The position numbers were made by a program, and so were the translations under genes. Source: Thalassospira sp. MCCC 1A03138 (GTDB lineage Bacteria; Pseudomonadota; Alphaproteobacteria; Rhodospirillales; Thalassospiraceae). From it: DNA of 64,000 bases. Under the pieces are notes generated by a model. That model did no database searches, was not told where the DNA came from, and saw only the letters and a program-made list of their open reading frames with translations. Of the stretch, positions 53,573 through 61,460 are shown in pieces. How positions within the stretch are numbered: position 1 is the stretch's first letter; every line of letters starts with the position of its first letter. The DNA lies in the NCBI RefSeq assembly GCF_002115785.1, contig NZ_JFJY01000006.1, positions 248,001-312,000 on the forward strand. The letters are read 5' to 3'.

Positions 53573-54919
53573 TTACGGACGTCGGGATTTGCGCACATTG
53601 GCCGGACAGGCCCGCTTATCCTCGGGCAGAACGGTATAAAACCGTTCGATTTTTTCAAACCCCGTCGGTGCTGCCACCGGATAATCCGAAACATATCGAT
53701 GATCCGAAAGACCAAAATCGCTGGCTTTCAAGCCCGATCGCTGTTGCCAGATACGGCGATGGGTATCGGACAATGTGATTTCCGGATCATCAATCAGGAA
53801 AATCGCATCACGTGCGATCCGGTCGTTATATTTGTGCTGTGATGGCAACCACGCGGCAAGCTGGCGGCGCAATTCTCCCGGGCTTGGCACCTTGCGCGTC
53901 CGGCTGGCAAACTTGACCATCTTTGCCGACAGATCGGAGACATTGCCGGGCGGAGCCATGCCATGGGTCGCCATGTCGATAAAATAGGCCAGATCAATCT
54001 CTGTCGGATCACGACCGATAACAGGCTTTAGCGCAGCATAAATTTTAAAAAACCGGGCGATTTTTCCGCCATCGGCATTGGCCGCATCATAAACGCGGCG
54101 ATAGGCGCGCTGCACTTCGGGCAATGCGCCGTACCGTGCAAACCGGGCGGTGAAATCGGCCCGGCGATCCGGATCGATCCAGATCGCACACAGGATATCA
54201 AACGCGCTTTGATTATTGCCCAGCGCCAACCGGTGCATCGCATCCGTATGCGGGCCAAAGACGGCATTAAGCAATCCGGGATTGGCACGTTCGGCGGCAA
54301 AGACAATCTGCTGGATTTCCGCCCCCGCCCCGGCGGTTGCCCCACGCGGCCCCCAAGTCAGATAGGCATTGGGATCATTGGTGTAACACCACGGATCGCC
54401 TTCCAGATACCGCTTGCCGCTCCGCGGGTTGCGCGACTGGCAGAAATTGAACTGGATGGCATCATAATCCGTGCCTTCCAGCGCAAAGGTCAGATGATTG
54501 GCCCGCGTGATCGCGTCGGGAAAGGGCTGCTCTGCTGGCATCAACAGTTTCCACAAACCGACCGTGATCGCGCCGGGGTTCCCGACCCCGATGGCCGCTT
54601 TAACGCTTGGATCAAGGCAGGGCTGCAAATCCATGATTGCGTTGCGCGTCTTGGCGCCAACAATACCATCCGTCGCTCCATAGGCAGACGTACTGCCACG
54701 CTTGCAACTTGCCGCGGCAACAAACAACCGGCTCTGAAAATCGGCAATCGCACCGTATTTCCCCAAAACCAGCGGCCGGTCTTCGAAACGGTATAAAACC
54801 TGGGATAAATTCTGTGCGACTGCATCAATGGGCATTGCACCGGCAAATATCCATGCTGCCAGCCCAAGGACCGGCAGCAGGATTTGTTTAAAGCGCAGCA
54901 ATCTCTCAGGCCCCGTCAC
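53573..54919 (-). CDS. Exported protein of unknown function, possible wall hydrolase
   Basis: 448 residues. An N-terminal hydrophobic segment (ILLPVLGLAAWIFAGAMPIDAVAQ) is a signal peptide. Residues about 55-105 (YGAIADFQSRLFVAAASC ... DGIVGAKTRNAIMDLQ) have the outline of a peptidoglycan-binding fold, where DGIVGAKTRNAI matches the usual DG-x-x-G-x-x-T-x-x-A pattern. The rest contains ALEGTDYDAIQFNFCQS and LTWGPRGATAGAGAEIQ, where Glu and Asp could be lysozyme-like catalytic residues; that is only a guess. Head to tail with the acetyltransferase gene, 9 bp apart. Confidence 0.75.
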   Translation of the reverse strand: MTGPERLLRFKQILLPVLGLAAWIFAGAMPIDAVAQNLSQVLYRFEDRPLVLGKYGAIADFQSRLFVAAASCKRGSTSAYGATDGIVGAKTRNAIMDLQPCLDPSVKAAIGVGNPGAITVGLWKLLMPAEQPFPDAITRANHLTFALEGTDYDAIQFNFCQSRNPRSGKRYLEGDPWCYTNDPNAYLTWGPRGATAGAGAEIQQIVFAAERANPGLLNAVFGPHTDAMHRLALGNNQSAFDILCAIWIDPDRRADFTARFARYGALPEVQRAYRRVYDAANADGGKIARFFKIYAALKPVIGRDPTEIDLAYFIDMATHGMAPPGNVSDLSAKMVKFASRTRKVPSPGELRRQLAAWLPSQHKYNDRIARDAIFLIDDPEITLSDTHRRIWQQRSGLKASDFGLSDHRYVSDYPVAAPTGFEKIERFYTVLPEDKRACPANVRKSRRP

Positions 54920-54928
54920 CGGCGCACC

Positions 54929-55822
54929 TCATTGACATGAAAGCTCTTCGATCAGCTTAACCGGGCTCGCCAGCAACGCCAAGCGATACGCCCCATCCCT
55001 CTCAAATCCAATTGCCTCATAGGCCTTCGCCGCCGCCGGGCTATCTGTTGACAGCACCGCATGGGTCACGCCGCGCGCCCGTGCCGCCAGAAGTGTTTTC
55101 GCGACCAGGATACGGGCATAGCCATTGCCGCGCTGCTCGGGCGGCGTCCAGACCGGACCGATCTGGACCATGTCGGGCAGTTCGGCGTTGAACCCCGAAA
55201 GACTGACCGGAACACCATCAACGACAAGCGCCCACATGTTGCGATCATTAAGCGCATGAACAAGCCTTCCGGCGATCCGGCTATCAAGGGCCGGTGTATC
55301 CTGCCCGCCCAGTGCCTCGATCTCGTAGGCGCGCAGCCAGCGCAGCAGCGTATTGCGATCAATCCGTTCGGCATCAACCATCTGGAAACTGTCCGACCGC
55401 ATATTTTGCGGCAGGATCAGGTTGGCAAGATCAAGCCGATAAAAGGCATCGCATGCATTGATTGCAAATTCCGCATCGCCAAGCCCAAGCATCTCGATCA
55501 CGCTTTTCGCCTGATCCGCCGGACCATAGAAACCTGCCACTGCCTGCGTATTCTCTGCACGAAACTGGTCAATCAAATCGCTCGGCACCGGTTTACCGCC
55601 GGTTTGCACAAAGACATTACCGTTGCCAAATATCGTCAAAACCGCCGTCACCGTGCCATCGCTGGAAACTTCACCGTAATAGCAGCCTGAAAGCGGATGA
55701 TGACGTCGGTTCATGCCGGTTTTTCGCAAATTGCTGTGCAGAACCATGCTGGTTTCGGCATGGGTCGCGAGAAATGCGTCAAGGGCATGAAGATCATCAT
55801 CTTGCAGCTTTCTGTACTGCAT
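54929..55822 (-). CDS. GNAT-type N-acetyltransferase, two-domain
   Basis: 297 residues. The C-terminal half carries the acetyl-CoA motif EQRGNGYARILVAKTLLAARARGV and the closing STDSPAAAKAYEAIGFERDGAYRL. The N-terminal half (LQDDDLHALDAFLATHAETSMVLHSNLR) looks like a second, degenerate GNAT lobe, as in FR47-like or mycothiol-synthase-like proteins. Substrate unknown. The exported-protein gene follows 9 bp downstream, so they probably share a transcript. Confidence 0.88.
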   Translation of the reverse strand: MQYRKLQDDDLHALDAFLATHAETSMVLHSNLRKTGMNRRHHPLSGCYYGEVSSDGTVTAVLTIFGNGNVFVQTGGKPVPSDLIDQFRAENTQAVAGFYGPADQAKSVIEMLGLGDAEFAINACDAFYRLDLANLILPQNMRSDSFQMVDAERIDRNTLLRWLRAYEIEALGGQDTPALDSRIAGRLVHALNDRNMWALVVDGVPVSLSGFNAELPDMVQIGPVWTPPEQRGNGYARILVAKTLLAARARGVTHAVLSTDSPAAAKAYEAIGFERDGAYRLALLASPVKLIEELSCQ

Positions 55823-55880
55823 ATCGGGGGTCCCTTTCTTTGGGCTTCAGGTAATTGCCAACCTTCCGAATTGGCATAAA

Positions 55881-55901
55881 AAAAGACCGCTCCATTAGCG
55901 G
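55881..55901 (-). terminator. Orphan minus-strand terminator-like hairpin
   Basis: CCGCT-ccatt-AGCGG is followed on the minus strand by TCTTTTTTT, as in an intrinsic terminator. No minus-strand gene ends upstream of it, so it may end a small RNA or an antisense transcript from the AT-rich gap. Confidence 0.45.
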
Positions 55902-56166
55902 CCCTTCACATATCGCAAGGTAATCCAACAGAGGTTCAAACACTTATGTCTTGAAAGCTCGTCGCATTGTTCCAACCATTGGATGTCACCTTAAATTCAA
56001 AAAATGTCTCTTCGATGGATTGTTATTATCACAACCTACCGAATTTTCGATCCTTCTTTTTAAAATTCTTTTCCGACCACAACATCACCCTGATTCCGGA
56101 ATACGGAAACAATTTGGGCCCTACAAGAAGCTGATTTTCAATTCGGTTTGCGATAACCTCCGAAAC

Positions 56167-56177
56167 TGGTATTACCA
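56167..56177 (+). promoter_or_regulatory. GntR/FadR-type operator at lldD
   Basis: TGGTATTACCA fits the TGGT-N3-ACCA pattern used by FadR-subfamily GntR regulators such as LldR and PdhR. It ends 32 bp before the lldD start, a position where binding would block transcription. No such regulator gene is in the window. Confidence 0.6.
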
Positions 56178-56209
56178 TTACCGAGCGCATTTTATTCGGA
56201 GTTGACCTC

Positions 56210-57373
56210 ATGCCAGTGATTACCTGCGTCGAAGACCTGAAACGTATCTATAAACGTCGCGCACCGCGCATGTTTTACGATTACGCAGAATCCGGAAGCT
56301 GGACCGAGCAGACATTCCGCGAAAACACCGCCGACTTTCAGGATATTCATCTCCGTCAGCGGGTCGCGATCGACATGGCCGGACGCTCAACCAAAAGCCA
56401 GATGATCGGTCAGGATGTCGCCATGCCTGTCGCCCTTGCCCCGGTCGGACTGACCGGCATGCAATGTGCCGACGGCGAAATAAAGGCTGCCCGCGCGGCG
56501 GAGAAGTTCGGTGTCCCGTACACATTGTCGACCATGTCGATCTGTTCGATCGAAGATGTTGCCGAGAACACCTCCAAGCCCTTCTGGTTGCAGGTTTATA
56601 CGCTCAAGGACGATGACTTCATGAAGCGTCTGTTTGACCGGGCCAAAGCAGCCAAATGCTCGGCCGCGGTCATCACGGTGGACCTTCAGATGCTCGGCCA
56701 ACGTCACAAGGATCTGAAGAACGGTCTTTCGGCCCCGCCCAAGTTGACCGTCAAATCGGTCGCCAACATGATGACAAAGGTACAGTGGGGGCTGGGCATG
56801 CTTGGCACCAAGCGCCGCTTCTTTGGGAACATCGTCGGCCATGCCAAGGGGGTTGGCGACCCCTCATCACTGAGCACCTGGACCGCCGAAGCGTTCGATG
56901 AATCACTTGATTGGGACCGTATTCGCGAGTTCCGCAAAATGTGGGATGGGCCCTTGATCATCAAGGGGATCATTGATCCGCGTGATGCCCTGGAAGCACT
57001 TAACGTTGGCGCAGATGCCATCATTGTTTCCAACCATGGCGGACGCCAGCTTGATGGTGCCCTGTCCTCAATCCGTGCATTGCCAGCCATCATGGATGCC
57101 GTCGGTGACAAGATCGAGGTCCATCTTGATAGCGGGATCCGTTCCGGCCAGGATGTGCTGAAGGCACTGGCACTGGGCGCCAAGGGCACCTATATCGGGC
57201 GCGCTTATGTTTATGGACTGGGCGCAATGGGCGAAGCCGGTGTGACCAAGGCGCTTGAGATCATTCACAAGGAACTTGAAGTTTCCATGGCGCTTTGCGG
57301 TCATACTGACGTGACCAAGGTGGATCGCGATATTCTGATGATCCCGCGCGATTTCTCGGATCGCTGGCAATAA
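56210..57373 (+). CDS. lldD: L-lactate dehydrogenase (FMN, LldD type)
   Basis: 387 residues of the alpha-hydroxyacid oxidase family. FMN and substrate signatures: APVGLTGMQCADGE, STMSICSIEDVAE, VITVDLQMLGQRHKD, LIIKGIID and the catalytic IIVSNHGGRQLDGALSS. It oxidises L-lactate to pyruvate at the membrane, passing electrons to quinone. ATG 56210 has GGAG seven bases upstream. An LldR-like operator precedes it and a terminator follows; no lactate permease gene is adjacent. Other 2-hydroxyacids are possible substrates. Confidence 0.93.
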   Translation: MPVITCVEDLKRIYKRRAPRMFYDYAESGSWTEQTFRENTADFQDIHLRQRVAIDMAGRSTKSQMIGQDVAMPVALAPVGLTGMQCADGEIKAARAAEKFGVPYTLSTMSICSIEDVAENTSKPFWLQVYTLKDDDFMKRLFDRAKAAKCSAAVITVDLQMLGQRHKDLKNGLSAPPKLTVKSVANMMTKVQWGLGMLGTKRRFFGNIVGHAKGVGDPSSLSTWTAEAFDESLDWDRIREFRKMWDGPLIIKGIIDPRDALEALNVGADAIIVSNHGGRQLDGALSSIRALPAIMDAVGDKIEVHLDSGIRSGQDVLKALALGAKGTYIGRAYVYGLGAMGEAGVTKALEIIHKELEVSMALCGHTDVTKVDRDILMIPRDFSDRWQ

Positions 57374-57414
57374 CGCGACAGAGACACTTACGTCTTTCAA
57401 GATCAAATAAAAAG

Positions 57415-57446
57415 CGGCGTCTTCAGCACTAGAAGACACCGTTTTT
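57415..57446 (+). terminator. Terminator of lldD
   Basis: CGGCGTCTTC (57415-57424), loop AGCACTA, GAAGACACCG (57432-57441), one mismatch in ten pairs, then TTTTT. Confidence 0.87.
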
Positions 57447-57499
57447 ATCTGGTTCTGTTGGGAAGCAAGCCCCTACCGAACGCAAACCCGCAAAAAGAA

Positions 57500-57525
57500 A
57501 AAGCGCCACCAGAAGGTGACGCTTT
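57500..57525 (-). terminator. Terminator of the rplM-rpsI operon
   Basis: On the minus strand AAAGCGTCACC and GGTGGCGCTTT pair around TTCT with one mismatch and run into TTTTTC, 37 bp after the rpsI stop. Confidence 0.85.
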
Positions 57526-57561
57526 CCCGATAAAATCGCGAGCCTGATGCCCGAAAACGAA

Positions 57562-58047
57562 TTAACGTTTCGAGAACTGGAAGCTACGACGTGCTTTGGC
57601 GCGACCGTATTTTTTACGTTCAACAGCACGGGAGTCACGGGTCAGGAAGCCGCCTGCCTTGAGCGACGGACGCAGTGCCGGCTCGAACAGGGTCAGCGCG
57701 CGCGAGATACCGTGACGAACGGCACCGGCCTGACCGGAAAGACCACCACCGGTAACGGTGCAAACGACGTCGAACTGATCTTTACGATTGGCAACGCCGA
57801 ACGGCTGGTTGATCACCATGCGCAGAACCGGACGTGCGAAGTAATCTTCGAATTCGCGGCCATTGACGGTGACTTTACCCGAGCCCGGTTTGATCCAGAC
57901 GCGTGCAATTGCGTTCTTACGACGGCCGGTTGCATAGGAACGGCCCTGTGCGTCGATCTTCGGCTCCGGCAGGGTGCCTTCTGCAGCAGCAGCTTCACCG
58001 CCCTGTGCGAGATCCTTGAGATCTTCAAGAGTTTTGGTGTCGGCCAT
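57562..58047 (-). CDS. rpsI: 30S ribosomal protein S9
   Basis: 161 residues. [31 protein letters not shown] and the C-terminal [23 protein letters not shown], whose tail reaches the ribosomal P-site, are diagnostic. A ~30-residue acidic N-terminal extension ([17 protein letters not shown]) is typical of alphaproteobacteria. The ATG overlaps the rplM stop as TAATG, so translation is coupled. Confidence 0.98.
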   Translation of the reverse strand: MADTKTLEDLKDLAQGGEAAAAEGTLPEPKIDAQGRSYATGRRKNAIARVWIKPGSGKVTVNGREFEDYFARPVLRMVINQPFGVANRKDQFDVVCTVTGGGLSGQAGAVRHGISRALTLFEPALRPSLKAGGFLTRDSRAVERKKYGRAKARRSFQFSKR

Positions 58048-58514
58048 TACTTAGCACTCCGCTTATTCTTGTCGTTCATTGCGGCAAGATCGAGAACTTC
58101 CGGCTTCTGTGCATCATGCGGATGCTCGGTACCGGCATAGACGTGCAGCTTGGAAAGAACCTGGCTGCGCAGCGGACCACGGGACATCATACGCTCGACA
58201 GCTTTGATGATCACACGTTCCGGATGCTCGCCATTCAGCAGCTTGTCCATGGTGCGTTCTTTGATGCCGCCCGGATAACCGGTGTGCCAGTAAAACTTCT
58301 TGTTCTGAAGTTTACGGCCGGTCAGTTTGACTTTTTCGGCATTGACGATGACGATGTGATCGCCACAATCCATGTGCGGGGTAAACATCGCTTTGTGTTT
58401 ACCACGAAGACGGTTGGCAACAACGGCTGCAAGACGGCCGAGTACGACGTCTTCTGCGTCGACTACAAACCATTTGCGCTCGATGTCACTCGGTGTCGCA
58501 GTGAAGGTTTTCAT
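58047..58514 (-). CDS. rplM: 50S ribosomal protein L13
   Basis: 155 residues. [28 protein letters not shown] and [26 protein letters not shown] are the L13 signatures. It nucleates early 50S assembly. The 160-bp leader upstream (58515-58674) carries the operon promoter; I could not fix a specific site. rpsI follows with a one-base overlap. Confidence 0.98.
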   Translation of the reverse strand: MKTFTATPSDIERKWFVVDAEDVVLGRLAAVVANRLRGKHKAMFTPHMDCGDHIVIVNAEKVKLTGRKLQNKKFYWHTGYPGGIKERTMDKLLNGEHPERVIIKAVERMMSRGPLRSQVLSKLHVYAGTEHPHDAQKPEVLDLAAMNDKNKRSAK

Positions 58515-58674
58515 AATTTAATACTCGAAAACTGGGTTCCACGGAGGGAATCGCCCCTCGTTGAAAGTCGGCGCAGTATGCCAGCATTAAACAGGAAAGC
58601 AACAGGAATATTTCGTTGTATTTCAAATACTTAAATCAATAGGTATTATTTTACCACACTAGTTTTCATCATTT

Positions 58675-59133
58675 TCATACCGGTTTCGGCTCTGCTCCCT
58701 TTTCGGGCGGCATCGCATAGGTCCCGATGACATGCGCGCAAAGTGCGCCATCAACAGCTGACCGGATATGACATTCCGCAATCAAAAGGCGCTTCCCGGC
58801 TTTGAGGATTTTCGCCTCCGCCAGCAAATCACCTGGCTTTGCCCCGGAAAGGAAGTGCACCGTCGCCTCGGTCGTCACCGCCAGATCGGCCTTGGGTACC
58901 ACAAGCCACGCCACCGCATAAAGCGCGATATCCGCCAACCCAAAGATTGCCGGGCCACAAATCACATTGCCCGGCCGGATATGCCGTTCATTGAACGGCA
59001 GGCGCAACAGGGCACGGTCCCCCGAAAGTTCTTCGGTTCGTACGTTCATGTCCCCAACGAACGGAACTTTCTCACGCATGATCACATCAAAATCAGCAGG
59101 CATTATGCCCGTGCGGGGTGGCATGGCTGTCAT
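58675..59133 (-). CDS. PaaI-type hotdog thioesterase
   Basis: 152 residues. A hotdog fold is visible: LRLPFNERHIRPGNVICGPAIFGLADIALYAVAWLVV holds the long helix, followed by TVHFLSGAKPGDLLAEAKILKAGKRL. The usual HGG of the family reads GPA here. It should hydrolyse a small or aromatic acyl-CoA. ATG 59133 has GGAGG eight bases upstream. A LiuR-like operator lies 72 bp upstream, linking it to branched-chain or fatty acid breakdown. Confidence 0.86.
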   Translation of the reverse strand: MTAMPPRTGIMPADFDVIMREKVPFVGDMNVRTEELSGDRALLRLPFNERHIRPGNVICGPAIFGLADIALYAVAWLVVPKADLAVTTEATVHFLSGAKPGDLLAEAKILKAGKRLLIAECHIRSAVDGALCAHVIGTYAMPPEKGAEPKPV

Positions 59134-59204
59134 TGCGGGTTCCTCCCTGTCGCCACCCTTGCCTTTGGTGGCGCTGTTCCCTTTGAGCACAGCCTGACAT
59201 AACG

Positions 59205-59220
59205 TTTACGTTAACGTCAA
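59205..59220 (-). promoter_or_regulatory. LiuR-like operator before the thioesterase gene
   Basis: TTTACGTTAACGTCAA, centred on the perfect palindrome ACGTTAACGT (59208-59217). It agrees with the motif known for MerR-family LiuR regulators of branched-chain amino acid and acyl-CoA degradation. TTGACG on the minus strand can also act as a -35 box. A near copy precedes the enoyl-CoA hydratase at 61410. Confidence 0.65.
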
Positions 59221-59293
59221 TATTTTCAAACCAGCCCCCCTTGATGTTCACAACCGGTGCCGCATAGAAACGACCTCGGCCCCCCCCCTTCTT

Positions 59294-59860
59294 CTACCCG
59301 CCAAGAATTGACGAAAGCTCGATCACCGTTATCCAGATCACGGCCAAAATCACAATGACCGTAATCAGGAAGGATCCGATATTGGGCAACCACTTTTCCA
59401 CTCCGCTCCGCTTCACGCCCCCCTCAGACAATGCAGTCGGCCTGACATCATTTGCATGGACAGGAATTTCTTGTGGATGCCCCGGCAAGGCTTCGGAAAA
59501 CACACCGGGCCGGGTTTGTGGGGGCTTGGAATGCATCGTGTCGTCACCATCTTGGGCAACGGAGCGGTCCCCAAAGGGCGTCAGGATCGAAATGAAATCT
59601 GCAAACGGTTTACCGTCTTCGGATATCGTTTCGGTCGCTGCGATACTGGGATTTGTTTTTTTGGGCTGCCCCCCGCTTTCGCGTGGATCACTGTCGCGGG
59701 CATCCTGATCCGGGTTCGGATCAATCGGGTCCTGCACCCCCGATATATTACCATCTGGCTGGGGATTATCCATGCCCTGCATCTGCGCCCGACGGCGGAT
59801 ACCGGCCGACACCAGACGCACTGGCGCCGCGCGATCAGCCCCTGATATGCGTGCCATCAT
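59294..59860 (-). CDS. C-tail-anchored membrane protein, cassette member 3
   Basis: 188 residues: a polar, Pro/Asp/Ser-rich, probably disordered N-terminal region of about 155 residues (NPDQDARDSDPRESGGQPKK), then one C-terminal membrane segment and the end WLPNIGSFLITVIVILAVIW followed by ITVIELSSILGG. The tail resembles those of the two upstream genes. It would sit in the inner membrane with the bulk in the cytoplasm. Start ATG 59860 overlaps the upstream stop (ATGA). No family recognised. Confidence 0.7.
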   Translation of the reverse strand: MMARISGADRAAPVRLVSAGIRRRAQMQGMDNPQPDGNISGVQDPIDPNPDQDARDSDPRESGGQPKKTNPSIAATETISEDGKPFADFISILTPFGDRSVAQDGDDTMHSKPPQTRPGVFSEALPGHPQEIPVHANDVRPTALSEGGVKRSGVEKWLPNIGSFLITVIVILAVIWITVIELSSILGG

Positions 59861-60141
59861 CGCGATAACAGAACAGCAAGTTCTGAATAGGTCGCGAGGA
59901 TCACACTCGCAATTACGATACTGACAATCAGGGATGCACTGGCGCGCGGTAATTTTTTCCGCAACCAGTCATTCAGATCGAAATTGGAACTGATATCGGA
60001 TGCGGGCCGTCTAAATCTTGGCCTGACCGGACCACGCAGGATAACTGTGGGCTTGTCCACTTCATCGTTGGACGCCCAGCGATACCGGTTTTCCGGAAGG
60101 TAAACCGGGTGGCGGTCTTCCTGACCTTTTACGTCACTTTT
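59857..60141 (-). CDS. C-tail-anchored membrane protein, cassette member 2
   Basis: 94 residues: a charged N-terminal region (MKSDVKGQEDRHPVYLPENRYRW), then KKLPRASASLIVSIVIASVI ending LATYSELAVLLSR. Again one C-terminal membrane segment. ATG 60141 is chosen, though GGAGG is 16 bases away inside a small hairpin (CGGCGG-aggta-CCGCCG); longer starts up to 60279 cannot be excluded. A plausible promoter (GTGACA, 17 bp, TAATTA) lies near 60280-60310. Overlaps the next gene by 4 bp. Confidence 0.62.
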   Translation of the reverse strand, partial: KSDVKGQEDRHPVYLPENRYRWASNDEVDKPTVILRGPVRPRFRRPASDISSNFDLNDWLRKKLPRASASLIVSIVIASVILATYSELAVLLSR

Positions 60142-60403
60142 CATGGCGACTACGGCGGTACCTCCGCCGTCTCCTGCAACAAGGGTTAATGTCACATTCC
60201 AGCAACCCTGCCTTACCCGACATACCTTGCCAGCCAATACAGGATTCCCCCCTCGTCTTGCACCCTCCCCATTAAGCATAATTACAAATCATAAAATCCC
60301 CTGTCACACGCTTCAGCGTGCAACACGGTATAATAGTCCCCACATTTAGGCAGGTTTGAGGCAAAGTTCAGGAATTGATATTCTATTCTGGATTGCTTTT
60401 ACG

Positions 60404-61306
60404 CTATCCGCTGATCAATTTGCCAAGCTCGGTATAAACCAGCACCAGAACATAACCGACAGCAATGGCTGCAACCATATATGCACCCAGCTTTGGCAGG
60501 ACTTTATCAAGCGCCAAAGCATTTCTGCGTTCCGTTGCTTTTTTGTTGACCCGGCGCTGCTTGGCAGCTTTCCGGCCGCCCACGCGTGCCGAATGTGCCG
60601 GCGATACGATGCCGGCATTAAGTCGTCGGGCTTCTTCCTGACTAAGCCAGTTTGCACTGTTATCAGGCAGATCGATATTGCCAGATCCATTGCGCGATGT
60701 GGATTTCAGATCATCTACACGACCGGCAATATCGTTATGCATATCCAGACCGGTTTGCGCCCCATCGCCCAGACTTTCCAGATATTCCTTATACGCACTT
60801 CCTGTCCCGTCATTCCCGCCCCGCAGGTCTTCCTGCGCGGCATTTGCCCGCGCCCTATTGGGTTGGGCCTGATACAGGGCGGCATTTCCGGCAAGGACGT
60901 GACGATTGGGTTTCGGCCTGTCGCCCGGTTTACCGGTACTGCTCAGATCATTTGCGGTAACCGGCTTTATCTTTTTCGGCGCGGCGGGTTTCGGTCCCGC
61001 CATTGCCGTCCCGGAAATATCACGCGCCATATCGGGATCAGGGGCGCTGACATCCGGGTTATCCGGATCTTTTTCCGGTCGGCGGGGCTGAAGGATTTCG
61101 GGAACGTCAAACCCGCGGCTTAACAACCGGGCGCGTGCCTCGGCGCGCTGACGTTCCATCTCCCAGTCTATGGCCTCCTTACGGTCATAGCGTTTCATTT
61201 TCGTCTTGGCGACCGGCGAAACCGGCTGGCGCTTTTTAACGATTTCCTTGGTCGTGACAAAACGACCAGGAGCCCGTTGTGGTTTACGTTTTTCGTCGTC
61301 GGTCAT
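60404..61306 (-). CDS. C-tail-anchored membrane protein, cassette member 1
   Basis: 300 residues. Charged, Lys/Arg/Pro-rich cytoplasmic part with a helical RKEAIDWEMERQRAEARARL segment and a long low-complexity middle (RARANAAQEDLRGGNDG), then basic KKATERRNALALDKVLPKLG before the membrane segment AYMVAAIAVGYVLVLVYTEL and the end GKLISG. I do not recognise a family. The tail matches those of the two downstream genes. ATG 61306 follows TGGGAA closely. It is separated from gene 2 by 262 bp and may be transcribed alone. Confidence 0.68.
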   Translation of the reverse strand: MTDDEKRKPQRAPGRFVTTKEIVKKRQPVSPVAKTKMKRYDRKEAIDWEMERQRAEARARLLSRGFDVPEILQPRRPEKDPDNPDVSAPDPDMARDISGTAMAGPKPAAPKKIKPVTANDLSSTGKPGDRPKPNRHVLAGNAALYQAQPNRARANAAQEDLRGGNDGTGSAYKEYLESLGDGAQTGLDMHNDIAGRVDDLKSTSRNGSGNIDLPDNSANWLSQEEARRLNAGIVSPAHSARVGGRKAAKQRRVNKKATERRNALALDKVLPKLGAYMVAAIAVGYVLVLVYTELGKLISG

Positions 61307-61409
61307 TTCCCACTGCCCATAAACGGGACCGCCCACCGGTCTAGATCATTATTGCGGTATTTTTAGTTTCCAACAAAACCGGGACGTGAAATTCTACAAC
61401 GACAATATA

Positions 61410-61425
61410 TTGACGTAAAAGTAAA
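61410..61425 (+). promoter_or_regulatory. LiuR-like operator before the enoyl-CoA hydratase gene
   Basis: TTGACGTAAAAGTAAA differs in two of 16 bases from the minus-strand reading of the site at 59205-59220. It ends 36 bp before the hydratase start and overlaps a TTGACG -35-like box. Confidence 0.6.
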
Positions 61426-61460
61426 AAACATACAGTGCGCGCCATCACAGGGAGGCATAA

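Larger units (their letters stand above)
55823..56209. other. AT-rich 387-bp gap with hairpin and lldD operator
   Basis: GC drops well below the neighbouring genes. It holds a minus-strand hairpin near 55887, the lldD operator at 56167-56177 and presumably the lldD promoter. Short frames on both strands (for example the 60-codon minus frame from 56211) have no ribosome binding site and odd composition, so I call no gene. Confidence 0.5.

Noticed and set aside
56029-56211. 60-codon minus-strand frame upstream of lldD
   Set aside because: Its start overlaps the lldD start codon, there is no ribosome binding site, and composition reflects AT-rich intergenic DNA.
60142-60279. 46-residue N-terminal extension of tail-anchored protein 2
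   Set aside because: Glycine-rich, unlike the rest of the protein; its promoter-like sequence overlaps the first codons. Kept only as an alternative.
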